Source of the DNA: CAVPUA01 sp963708805
GTDB taxonomy: Bacteria; Actinomycetota; Actinomycetes; Mycobacteriales; Jatrophihabitantaceae
DNA length: 64,000 nt
Direction of reading: 5' to 3'
NCBI GenBank assembly: GCA_963708805.1
Contig: CAVPUA010000003.1
Coordinates: 1-64,000, forward strand
Both the position numbers and the translations under genes were made by a program. Under the pieces are notes generated by a model that saw only the letters and a program-made list of their open reading frames with translations, was not told where the DNA came from and did no database searches. Shown piece by piece: positions 36,933 to 48,284 of this stretch; the stretch's first letter is position 1, and each line of letters starts with the position of its first letter.

Positions 36933-38205
36933 ATGGCCGGTGACGACCCGGCTCGGCTGACCGAAGACACGTACGACGCCCTCGATAGCGGCTCGACCCG
37001 ATCGATCGTGAGTACGCCCGGCGCTACCCGGGCGAGGCCGGCACCCGGCAACCCGTCCACACCGTCTACGTTCCGGCCGATCGTTACGGCGCGCAGCTGG
37101 CGCCCGAGTGGGGGCAAGCCGCCCTTGACGCGTTCGACGAGTCCATGTCGACTCCCGAGGACCTGGCGACGATGACGGGGTTGCCCCTCGACCTCGTCGA
37201 GGCGGTGCACGGTCGGGTCCGGGCCAAGTTGATCACCGAGCCGATCGAGGACCTCCGCATCGACTTCGAGGACGGCCTCGGCGCCCGCCCCGACGAGGAC
37301 GCCCTGGCGGTCGCGGCCGCCTCCGCGCTGCTCGCTTCGATCGCGGCCGGCCACGCTCCGCCGTTCACCGGCATCCGGTTCAAGAGCCTCGAGGCGGCCA
37401 CCCGGCGACGGGGCATCCGCACGCTCGACGTGTTCCTCGGCGCGCTCGGCCCGCTCCCCGAGGGCTTCGTCGTCACGCTGCCCAAGGTCAGCTCAGTCGA
37501 ACAGGTCGAGGCGATGCTCGCTCTGTCAGCCGAACTCGAGGCGGCCCACGCCCTGCCCGCTGGTTCGGTGCGGTTCGAGCTGCAGATCGAGACCCCGCAG
37601 GCGGTGCTGGGCGCGGATGGCACCGCGCTCGTCGCGCGGATGATCCACTCGGCCGGCGGGCGCTGCACCGGCCTGCACTACGGCACGTACGACTACAGCG
37701 CGTCGGTCGGGATCGCGGCCGGCTATCAGTCGATGGAGCACGCGGCAGCCGACCACGCCAAGGCGATCATGCAGCTGGCCGCGGCGGGCACCGGCGTACG
37801 CCTCTCGGACGGATCGACGAACGTGCTGCCGGTCGGAACGCCGTCGGCGGCGGCGGTGGCCTGGCAGCTGCACGCCCGGCTCGTACGCCGATCTCTCGAG
37901 CGGGGCTTCTATCAGGGCTGGGACCTGCATCCGCGAGCAGTTGATCACCCGCTACGCGGCGACGTACTGCTTCTTCCGAGACGGGCTCGACACCGCGGGC
38001 ACCCGGCTGCGGGCCTACCTCGGCCGAGGCCGAGAGCGGTGTGCTGGACGAGCCCGCGACCGCGATCGCCCTGGCCGGCTTCCTCGTGCGCGGCCTGGAC
38101 TGCGGGGCCCTCGACGACGACGACGTCCGCGAGCGCACGGGCGTCGACCGAGACGCGCTCGACGCGTTGTACCTGCGCCGGGAGCACCCCCGAAGTCCCT
38201 CCTGA
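36933..38205 (+). CDS. DUF6986 family CitE-like aldolase/lyase protein (frame-disrupted)
   Basis: The central frame reads I-D-F-E-D-G-L-G, then V-T-L-P-K-V-S-S-V-E-Q-V, F-E-L-Q-I-E-T-P-Q-A-V-L-G and L-H-Y-G-T-Y-D-Y-S-A-S-V, the metal- and CoA-site pattern of HpcH/CitE-type TIM barrels. Shifts near 36990, 37935 and 38030 break it; total about 424 codons. The family has no proven activity known to me. Between malic enzyme and glyoxylate genes, a malate-synthase-like condensation of glyoxylate with acetyl-CoA is a reasonable hypothesis; a 4-hydroxy-2-oxo acid lyase is an alternative. Confidence 0.7.
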
Positions 38206-38251
38206 TCCGGGCGTTGTGGTCGTCGGGACGCCGCGACCCGTGGATCAGCAG

Positions 38252-38316
38252 TTGACCGTACTTCTCGGCATCCCGTAAACTACCGCCATACGAGATTTGA
38301 ATTCCGCAATACGAAA
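38252..38316 (+). promoter_or_regulatory. Promoter and tandem operator pair C (hyi to alc operon)
   Basis: TTGACC (38252-38257), 18 nt, TAAACT (38276-38281). Sites TACCG-CCATA-CGAGA (38281-38295) and TTCCG-CAATA-CGAAA (38302-38316), offset 21 bp. The start codon follows only 5-11 nt after the second site. Confidence 0.65.
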
Positions 38317-38326
38317 GTTGATGAGG

Positions 38327-39165
38327 ATGAGCGAGCACGGCCTCCACTATCTGGCCAACTGCTCGCTGCTGTTCACCGAGCTGCCCGTCAACCAGCGGCC
38401 GCACGCGGCGAAGGCGGCCGGGTTCGACGCCATCGAGTTCTGGTGGCCGTTCGCCACGGCCACCCCGCGCTGACACCGAGATCGACGCCTTCGTCCGCGC
38501 GATCGGCGACGCCGGTGTCCGGCTCGTCGGCCTGAACTTCTTCGCGGGCGACCTGGCCGGCCCGGACTGCGGCGTCCTGTCGCTTCCCGCCCGGGCCGGC
38601 GAGTTCCTCGACAACCTCGACATCGCCGTCGGCATCGGTGACCGGCTCGGGGTCAGCGCCTTCAACGCGCTGTACGGCAATCGCGTCGACGACGTCACCC
38701 CCGCGGCCCAGGACGACCTGGCCACCGACAACCTGCTCGCAGCCGCTGCCGCCGCCGGCCGCATCGGTGCCACCGTCCTCGTCGAGGCGGTCAGCGGCCC
38801 CAAGCCCTATCCGCTACGGACCGCCGACGACGCGGTTGCGGTGGTGCAGCGGGTACGCGCGGCCGGCGCTGCCGAACGTCGGTTTCCTCTGCGACCTGTT
38901 CCACCTGGCCGCCAACGGCGACGACCTGAGCGCCGCGATCAGCGGCCACATCGCCGACATCGCGCACGTCCAGCTCGCCGACTGGCCCGGACGCGGCGAG
39001 CCGGGCACGGGCCAACTCGACCTGGACGGCTGTCTGGCCCAGCTCCAGGGCCTCGGCTACGGCGGTTGGGTGGGGCTCGAATACAAGCCGAGCGTGCCGA
39101 CCATCGACAGCCTCAGCTGGCTGCCTCGTGAACGGCGCGCCAGCCCGGTCAAGGAGACGTCATGA
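38327..39165 (+). CDS. hyi: Hydroxypyruvate isomerase (frame-disrupted)
   Basis: Starts L-H-Y-L-A-N-C-S-L-L-F-T-E-L-P and continues A-G-F-D-A-I-E-F-W-W-P-F; shifts near 38473 and 38870; later G-L-N-F-F-A-G-D, V-L-V-E-A-V-S-G-P-K, H-V-Q-L-A-D-W-P-G-R-G-E-P and G-L-E-Y-K-P. A xylose-isomerase-like barrel interconverting hydroxypyruvate and tartronate semialdehyde. First gene of a coupled operon; its stop overlaps the ATG of the reductase gene. Start may be 38321. Confidence 0.85.
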
Positions 39166-40035
39166 AGATCGGCTTCATCGGCCTGGGCATCATGGGCGCG
39201 CCCATGACCCGCAACCTGATCAAGGCCGGCTTCGAGGTGACCGGTTTCAACCGCAGCCGGCCCGGCTGTCGACGCCCTGGTCGCGGCCGGCGGCGCCGCG
39301 GGATCTGACGTCGCCGACACCGTGCGCGAGGCCGACGTGGTCGCAATCATGGTGCCCGACTCCCCTGACGTGCAGTCGGTCATGGCCGAGGTGTTCGACG
39401 CGGCTCGTCCCGGAACCCTGGTGATCGACTTCTCGAGCATCCGTCCCGACATTGCCGCGGAACTCGGCGCCGAGGGCACGGCCCGGGGCTTTCGCGTGCT
39501 CGACGCCCCGGTGTCCGGCGGTGAGGCCGGTGCCATCGACGCCGTGCTCTCGATCATGGTCGGCGGCGAGGCGGCTGACTTCGAGGCGGCCCGGCCCGTC
39601 TTCGACGCGGTCGGCCAGACCATCGTGCACGTCGGGCCGCACGGGTCGGGTCAGACCGTGAAGGCGGCCAACCAGCTGATCGTGGCTGGGAACATCGGCC
39701 TGGTCGCCGAGGCGATCGTCTTCCTCGACGCCTACGGAGTCGACCTCGACGCGGCGCTCGAAGTGCTGGGCGGCGGCCTGGCCGGCAGCACCGTCATGGC
39801 CCGCAAGGGCGCGTCCATGGTGGCGCACGACTTCCAGCCCGGCTTTCGAGTTGCCCTGCACAACAAGGACATGGGCATCGTCACCGCCGCCGCCCGGGCG
39901 GCCGGGGTCGCGATCCCGCTCGGCTCGACGGTGGCTCAGCTGATCGGCTCGCTGAACGCGCAGGGCGACGGCGCCCTCGACCACTCCGCGCTGCTCAAGC
40001 TCGTCGAGCAGCTCTCCGGACGCACCCAGTCGTGA
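39162..40035 (+). CDS. glxR: 2-hydroxy-3-oxopropionate (tartronate semialdehyde) reductase (frame-disrupted)
   Basis: G-F-I-G-L-G-I-M-G-A-P-M NAD-binding motif, D-A-P-V-S-G-G-E-A-G-A substrate loop, G-S-G-Q-T-V-K-A-A-N-Q catalytic Lys, K-D-M-G-I-V at the C-terminus. One extra base near 39262. It reduces tartronate semialdehyde from glyoxylate carboligase to D-glycerate. Confidence 0.9.
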
Positions 40036-40088
40036 CATCGAAGTCGTGACATCGAACCGGCCCTGACGCCGGCAGACAGGAGTTACCC

Positions 40089-41861
<1,773 letters not shown>

Positions 41862-41863
41862 GC

Positions 41864-42988
41864 GTGCGCGTGCTGCTCGCCCCGGACAAGTTCAAGGGCT
41901 CCTTGAGCGCCCACGAGGTCGGCGCGGCTTTGGCGAAGGGGATTAGCGATGCCGCGCCGTCGACCGTCATCGACCAGGTACCGGTGGCCGACGGCGGTGA
42001 CGGCACCCTCGACGCCGCCGTACGCCGCCGGCTTCGACCGGGTGCCGATCCGCGTCGACGGGCCGACCGGGGAGCCGGTCGACACCGCTTACGCCCGGCG
42101 GGGCGACGCGCCGTCGTCGAACTCGCGGCGACCTGCGGCCTGTCGCTGCTTCCCGGCGGCCGCCTGCGCCGCGACGGCCGCCAGCTACGGCGTCGGCCAG
42201 GCGATCGCGGCGGCCCTCGACGCGGGTTGCCGCGACCTCGTCCTGGGCATCGGCGGCAGCGCCAGCACCGACGGCGGCGCCGGGCTGGTGTCGGCGCTCG
42301 GCGCCCGGTTACTCGACGCCGAGCGGCGACGAGTGCGCCCGCGGCGGGCGGCCGCTGGGCGGTGGTCGCCTCGACCTGATCCGACGGTCTGCATCCGGCC
42401 GTGCGGACGGCCGCGATCTCGTCGTGGCCTGCGACGTCGACAACCCGCTGCTCGGCCCGCGCGGCGCGGCCGCGGTCTACGGACCGCAGAAGGGCGCCAC
42501 CCGGAGACTCGCGGCGCTGGACGCGCACCTCGGCCGCTGGGCCGACGGTCGTCGCGCGGCGGGCCGGGGCCGACCACGCCGACGACCCGGGCGCCGGGCG
42601 CTGCGGGCGGCGTCGGGTTCGCCGCCGTCGCCCTGCTCGGCGCCACGGCTGCGCCCGGGCATCGAGCTGCTCCTCGACCTGGTCGGCTTCACCGCCGCGC
42701 TGGGCCGGGCCGACCTGGTCGTCACCGGCGAGGGCTCGCTGGACGAGCAGACCCTGCACGGGAAGGCGCCGGCCGGGGTGGCGGCGGCCGCCCGGGCGCC
42801 GGGGTCCCGACCGTGGCGGTCGCCGGACGGGCTGCTCTCGGCCGACGCAGCTGGCCGCGGCGGGAATCGAGCGGGCCTACGCGCTGGCCGATCTCGAGCC
42901 CGATCCGGTCCGGTCGATGGCCGACGCGGCGCGGTTGCTGGAGCGGGTCGCGCACGACCTCGCCCGAGACTGGATCATTACGTCATGA
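41864..42988 (+). CDS. glxK: Glycerate 2-kinase (frame-disrupted)
   Basis: V-L-L-A-P-D-K-F-K-G-S-L-S-A, V-A-D-G-G-D-G-T-L-D-A, G-I-G-G-S-A-S-T-D-G-G-A-G, D-V-D-N-P-L-L-G-P and V-T-G-E-G-S-L-D-E-Q-T are the family motifs in order across three frames (shifts near 42015, 42110, 42340, 42545, 42800). Phosphorylates glycerate for entry into glycolysis. The stop overlaps the allB start. Confidence 0.85.
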
Positions 42989-44333
42989 GCCCGAGCTCGT
43001 GCTGCGCCCGGCGCATCATCACCCCCTCGGGCGAGGTCGATGGCTGCGTGCTGGTCGACGACGGCGTGATCACGGCCGTTACCGGGCGCGGGGACGGCGA
43101 GACGGGTCGTCGACCTCGCCGACGACTGCGTGCTGCTGCCCGGCCTGGTCGACACCCACGTCCACATCAACGAGCCCGGCCGGACCGAGTGGGAGGGCTT
43201 CGCCACCGCGACGCAGGCGGCCGCGGCGGGCGGCATCACCACCGTGATCGACATGCCGCTCAACAGCATCCCGGCGACCGTCGACGTCGCCGCGCTGGAG
43301 ATCAAGCGCAAGGCGGCCGACGGTCAGTGCCACGTCGACGTCGGCTTCTGGGGCGGCGCCATCCCGGGCAACTTCGCCGATCTCGGCCCACTGCACGACG
43401 CCGGCGTCTTCGGCTTCAAGTGCTTCCTGCTGCCGTCGGGCGTCGACGAGTTCCCGGCGCTGGGCGCCGCTGACCTGCGGCGCTACCTCGTCGCGCTCGC
43501 CGCGCTCGACGCCCGGCTGATCGTGCACGCCGAGGATCCCGACGTGATCGACACCGCGCCGCCGGCCCGCGGCAGCGGCGTACGAGCGTTCCTGTCGCTC
43601 GCGCCCGCGCGCGGCCGAGGCGCGGGCGATCGAGACCGTGATCGAGGGCGGCCCGCGACACCGGTGCGCGCGTGCACATCGTCCACCTGTCCGACGCCGA
43701 CGCGCTGCCGATGATCGCCGCGGCCAAGGCCGATGGCGTGCCGGCTGACCGTCGAGACGTGCCCGCACTACCTGGTCTTCGACGCCGATTCGAGATCCCC
43801 GACGGCGCCACCCAGTTCAAGTGCTGCCCGCCCATCCGCGAGGCCGAGAACCGCGAACGGCTCTGGCTGGCGCTGGCCGACGGCCTGATCGACTTCGTGG
43901 TGTCCGACCACTCCCCCTGCGTCCCCGAGCTGAAGCTGCTCGACGAGGGCGACTTCGCCGCGCGCGTGGGGCGGCATCGCCTCGGTGCAGCTGAGCCTGC
44001 CGGCGGTCTGGACGCAGGCGGCGCAGCGCGGGTTCGCGCTCATCGACATCGCCCGCTGGATGTCCGAGCGACCGGCGGCCTTCGCCGGCCTGGCCGACAA
44101 GGGCGCCATCGCGGTCGGCCGGTCGGCCGACTTCGCCGTGCTCGCCCCGGATGAGGAGTTCACCGTCGACGCCCGCGTCGCTGTACCAACGCAACCCGGT
44201 CACGCCCTATGACGGCCGAACGTTGCGTGGCGTCGTCCGCCAGACCTGGTTGCGCGGGCAGCCCGTTTCCTTCGGTGAGCCGGCCGGACGCCTGCTCGTC
44301 CGGTCCCATGATGATCAAGGAGCCCTTCGATGA
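42985..44333 (+). CDS. allB: Allantoinase (frame-disrupted)
   Basis: Cyclic amidohydrolase with D-T-H-V-H-I-N-E-P-G-R-T-E-W-E-G-F, F-G-F-K-C-F-L-L-P-S (metal-bridging Lys), H-A-E-D-P, V-H-I-V-H-L-S-D-A, E-T-C-P-H-Y-L and V-V-S-D-H-S-P-C. Several shifts (near 43105, 43610, 43660, 43745, 43790, 43965, 44180). Opens the allantoin ring to allantoate. ATG overlaps the glxK stop, and its TGA overlaps the allantoicase ATG. Confidence 0.88.
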
Positions 44334-45497
44334 GCCACACCCCGTCGCACACCTTCGCCGGCCTGCCCGACCTGGCGTCGCGGCGAGTCGGCGGCGGCGT
44401 GCTGGCCGCGTCGGACGAACTGTTCGCCGAACGCGAGAACCTGATCAAGCCCGAGGCCCCGAGCTACGACACCTACACCTTCGGCCACAAGGGCCAGGTG
44501 TATGACGGCTGGGAGACTCGCCGGCGCCGCGAACCCGGCAACGACTGGGCGTTGATCCGCCTCGGAATCCCCGGCGTCATAAGGGGAATCATCGTCGACA
44601 CGGCGTTCTTCAAGGGCAACTACCCGCCCGAGATCTCGGTCGAGGCGGCCGGCTTCGAGGGCTATCCGACGCCCGAGGAACTGCTCGGAGCCGACTGGAT
44701 CACGATCGTCGCCCCGGTCGGCGGTGAAGGGTGACTCGCTCAACGAGTTCGACGTCAAGCACACCGAGCGGTTCACGCACGTCCGGCTGGCCATGTATCC
44801 GGACGGCGGGATTGCCCGGCTGCGCGTGCACGGCGAGCCGGTGCCCGACCCGCGGTTCCTGGCCGCCTCCGACCTCGATCTCGCCGCCCTGGCCAACGGG
44901 GGCTGGATCACCGGTTGCAGCAACATGTTCTATTCCTCGCCGTCGAACCTGATCGCGCCCGGGCAGGCCGGGGTCATGGGCGAGGGCTGGGAGACCGCCC
45001 GGCGGCGCGATGACGGCAACGACTGGGTCGAGGTGAAGCTCACCGGTCCGGGCGTGATCCGGCACGCCGAGATCGACACGAGCTACTTCGTGGGCAACGC
45101 CCCGGGTTGGGCGTCACTCTCGGGCTGGAACGCCCGCAGCGAGGAACCCCGCCGCGTCGAGTTGATGCCCAGGACGCGCCTGCAGCCCGACACCGTCCAC
45201 GTCCTGCGTCTCCAACCGCACGACGAGGTGACGCACGTGCGGATCGACGTCTTCCCCGACGGCGGGATGGCCCGGTTGCGGCTGCGCGGCACGCTGGCCG
45301 TCAAGGCCCGCGAGCAGGTGGCGTTGCGCTGGTTCAACCTGCTGCCCGTGCGCGAGGCGGCGGCCGTGCTGCGCGACACCCCGCAGGCCGATCTGGACGA
45401 CGCGGCCATCTCGGCCCTGGTCGCCGAACGCCCGCTCAGTTCGCTCGACGCACTGCCGGCGGCGCTGGTCGCCGAGATGGGCCTGGGCCACGGCTGA
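44330..45497 (+). CDS. alc: Allantoicase with C-terminal extension (frame-disrupted)
   Basis: Two tandem allantoicase repeats: F-G-H-K-G-Q-V-Y-D-G-W-E-T-R-R-R-R then, after a shift near 44723, V-M-G-E-G-W-E-T-A-R-R-R. It hydrolyses allantoate to urea and ureidoglycolate. About 55 residues follow the second repeat, beginning A-L-R-W-F-N-L-L-P-V-R-E-A; this tail looks like the first helices of an OHCU-decarboxylase-like domain, but that is only a visual resemblance. Last gene of the hyi operon. Confidence 0.85.
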
Positions 45498-45514
45498 TCG
45501 ACTCCCGCATCTGG

Positions 45515-45578
45515 TTGACGATGATCATCGGCCGTCCTACGATCCTGGCAGGCGAAATTGATCTTTCGCATAGCGAAA
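45515..45578 (+). promoter_or_regulatory. Promoter and tandem operator pair D (deaminase/uraD)
   Basis: TTGACG (45515-45520), 17 nt, TACGAT (45538-45543), then TCCTG-GCAGG-CGAAA (45543-45557) and TTTCG-CATAG-CGAAA (45564-45578, a perfect inverted repeat), offset 21 bp. Confidence 0.72.
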
Positions 45579-45800
45579 CTGCGGACGTGAGAACGCACCG
45601 CGGTCCTCGTGAGCCGTTACCGGAGTCCTGCCGGTGACGAAGTTGCCCGTCTTGGCCACGGCTGGGGACACCGCCGTCCCCGCCGGCCAGGGCGGGCGCG
45701 CCGTTTCCCGCCCGCATCACGCTCCGGTCACTGACCTGGACGCCCGCCACGCGCCTCGATGACACTGGTCGTCCTTCGTCCGCCCGATCCCGGAGGTCTC

Positions 45801-47109
45801 GTGACTCGGACCGTTCTGCGCGGCGCCCGGTGGCCCGGCGACATCGCCCTGCCCGACGGCTACATCGTCGCGGTCGGTTCGGTCGAGCCCGAGCCGGGCG
45901 ATGTCGACGTGCGGGTCGACGGCGACTTGATCACCGCCGGACTGGTCAACACCCACCACCACTTCTATCAGTGGATGACGCGCGGTTGGGCCTTCGACTG
46001 CACCTTGTTCGGCTGGCTGACCACCCTGTATCCCGTCTGGGCCCAGCTCACGCCCGAGGACGTCGAGGCGGCCGCGGCCGTGGCGATGGGCGAGCTCGCC
46101 TTGACCGGCTGCACCACGGCCGCCGACCACCACTACGTCGTGCCCGGCGGCGATGACTCGGTGTTCGACGCGATCGCCGCCGCGGCGCGCACGATCGGCA
46201 TCCGCGCGCACATCGCCCGCGGTTCGATGGACCTCGGCCAGAGCCGCGGCGGTCTGCCGCCCGATTCGGTCGTCGAGGATCTGGACGACATCCTCGCCTC
46301 CACCCAGGCCGTGTACGAACGGCTGCACGACGGCGAGCTGATCAGCGTGACCGTCGCGCCGTGCAGCCCGTTCAGCGTGACGACCGAACTGATGACCGAG
46401 TCGGCCGCGCTCGCCCGCTCACTCGGCCTGCGGCTGCACACGCACCTCGCCGAGACGCTCGACGAGGAGCGCGGCTGCCTCGAGCGCTTCGGCAAGCGGC
46501 CGATGGCGGTGCTCGACGATCTCGGCTGGATCGCCGACGACGTCTGGGTCGCCCACGGCATCCACTTCGACGACGCCGAGGTCGAGCGCCTCGGCAGCGA
46601 CCGGCACCGGCATCGCCCACTGCCCGTCCAGCAACTCACGCCTGGGCTCGGGGATCGCGCGCGTGGCCGACCTCGTGGCCGCCGGCGCGCCGGTCGGGCT
46701 CGGGGTCGACGGCGTCGCCTCGAACGAGATCGGCGGGCTGTTCCCCGAGCTGCGCATGTCACTGTTCCTGGCCCGCCAGCGCAGCCTCGATCCGACCGCG
46801 TTCATGCCGACTGACGCGCTGGCGATCGCGACGGCCGGCGGCGCGCGGTGCCTGGGGCGCGACGACATCGGCGCCCTGGAGGTCGGCAAGCGGGCCGACG
46901 TCGTGGTGTGGCCGGGCGAGGATCTGGCCGACGTCCTCGATCCGCTGGCCGGGCTGGTGCTCGGCCCCGAGCGCACCGCCCGGCACGTCTTCGTCGGCGG
47001 CGAGTACGTCGTGCGCGACGCTCACCTGGTCGGCGCCGACATCCGCACCCTGCGCGCCGAGCTGACCCGCCGGGCGCGCCGGCTGTGGCCGGACGGCGCG
47101 ATTCGATGA
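45801..47109 (+). CDS. Amidohydrolase of the TRZ/ATZ family, 8-oxoguanine/guanine deaminase-like (frame-disrupted)
   Basis: V-N-T-H-H-H-F-Y-Q-W-M-T-R-G metal motif, L-A-L-T-G-C-T-T-A-A-D-H-H, H-T-H-L-A-E-T-L-D-E-E, and D-G-V-A-S-N-E-I-G. One shift near 46605. Family members deaminate 8-oxoguanine or related purines or triazines; in this island a purine base feeding urate or xanthine is the natural substrate. GTG 45801 has GGAGG at 5 nt and matches the usual N-terminus; an upstream ATG (45759) has no ribosome binding site. The 45579-45800 leader holds nothing I recognise. Its stop overlaps the uraD start. Confidence 0.8.
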
Positions 47110-47595
47110 CCGCGCTGGACGACTACAACGGCCTGGACGCCGCCGCCGCCGCAACCCAGCTGCTCCGCGTCTGCCACGCGCAGCGGTGGGCCGACCTGGT
47201 GCTCGGCCGGACGTCCGTACGCCGATCTCGCCGCCCTCCAGCAGGCCGCCGATGCCATCTGGCTGGGCCTCGGCCCGGACGACTGGCGCGAGGCGCTCGA
47301 CGGGCACCCGCGCATCGGCGAGAGCGGCGGCAAGTCCGAGGCGTACTCGAAGCAGGAGCAGGCCGGGATGAGTGGCGTGGACGACCAGGTCAGAGCCGCC
47401 ATCGCCGAGGGCAACCGCGCGTACGAGCGGCGCTTCGGGCACGTGTTCCTGATTTCGGCGGCCGGCCGTTCACCGGCCGAGATCCTGGCCAATCTCGAGT
47501 CGCGGCTGGGCAACGACGCCGCGACCGAGCTGACGGTCGCCGCCGACCAGCACCGGCGGATCACCCGGCTGCGGCTGCAGCAGATGTTCGGTTGA
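47106..47595 (+). CDS. uraD: OHCU decarboxylase (frame-disrupted)
   Basis: F/Y-N-G-L-D-A-A-A-A-A-T-Q-L-L-R-V-C-H-A-Q-R at the start, then after an extra base near 47213 Y-A-D-L-A-A-L-Q-Q-A-A, H-P-R-I-G-E-S-G-G-K and F-G-H-V-F-L-I-S-A-A-G-R-S, the active-site H and family end. It decarboxylates OHCU to S-allantoin. ATG overlaps the deaminase stop. Confidence 0.9.
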
Positions 47596-48002
47596 CCGTC
47601 GTCGCGACACGTCTCGTCCGGTGCTCCGTCTCATCACCGGCAGGGGCGTCTTCCCCCGAGGCGTCCCTGTCGCCCCGCTACCCCGACCCGCTCTTGGAAA
47701 GAATCTTCGCCTTGACGTACTGGTCCCGAGCCAACGAACACGGTCCGGCCGCCCGCGCTGCCCTGAACGAACTCAGCGCACTCGCCGGCTCCGCCCGAAC
47801 CGCCGTCGAGCTGCGTGAAATCGCCGCCGAGATCCATCTCTGCCTGGTGACGGCCGAGCGAGCCGCCGACCAGGCGGCTCGCCGGGCCGGGTTGCTGACG
47901 GCCCGCTCCCCGGGTGCCGAGGTCGCCCGCGCGCGCGAGCCGGTCGAGGATCTCGGCGTCCCGGCCGTCGTGCGGCTCACCGCGCGCCCCGAACGCCACT
48001 GA
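47592..48002 (+). CDS. Small helical hypothetical protein (uncertain)
   Basis: Open frame of 136 codons beginning at a TTG that overlaps the uraD stop. The second half is strongly helical (L-N-E-L-S-A-L-A-G-S-A-R-T-A-V-E-L-R-E), like a coiled-coil. No family recognised, no good Shine-Dalgarno; a shorter start at 47694 is possible. Continues the operon if real. Confidence 0.4.
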   Translation: MTVVATRLVRCSVSSPAGASSPEASLSPRYPDPLLERIFALTYWSRANEHGPAARAALNELSALAGSARTAVELREIAAEIHLCLVTAERAADQAARRAGLLTARSPGAEVARAREPVEDLGVPAVVRLTARPERH

Positions 48003-48035
48003 CCCACGGCGTCGCGTAGGACGGCGGCTGCTGCC

Positions 48036-48284
48036 TCACTTGGCGAGGTCTCGGCGCAGCCGCTTCTCCTCGACCCGCCAGTAGCCGTGCTGTCGCCCGT
48101 CGAGCAGGATCACGGGGACGTCGTCGGAATGCTCCGCCCGTAGCGTCGGATCAGCGTCGACGTCGAGTTCGTCGTAGGCGAAGCCGAGTTCGGTCGCCAT
48201 CGCCCGCAGCGTCGCCTCGGCCTGCTCGCAGAGGTGGCAGCCGGCTCGGGTGATCAACGTGACGGCGTGATCACTCGCCGCCAT
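48036..48284 (-). CDS. Glutaredoxin-like (DUF836) thiol protein
   Basis: 82 residues. C-H-L-C active-site pair at about 17-20 and D-D-V-P-V-I-L-L-D-G-R glutaredoxin cis-Pro region. Its start overlaps the 3' end of the acyl-CoA ligase gene by 14 nt. The role is probably disulfide exchange. Confidence 0.85.
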   Translation of the reverse strand: MAASDHAVTLITRAGCHLCEQAEATLRAMATELGFAYDELDVDADPTLRAEHSDDVPVILLDGRQHGYWRVEEKRLRRDLAK

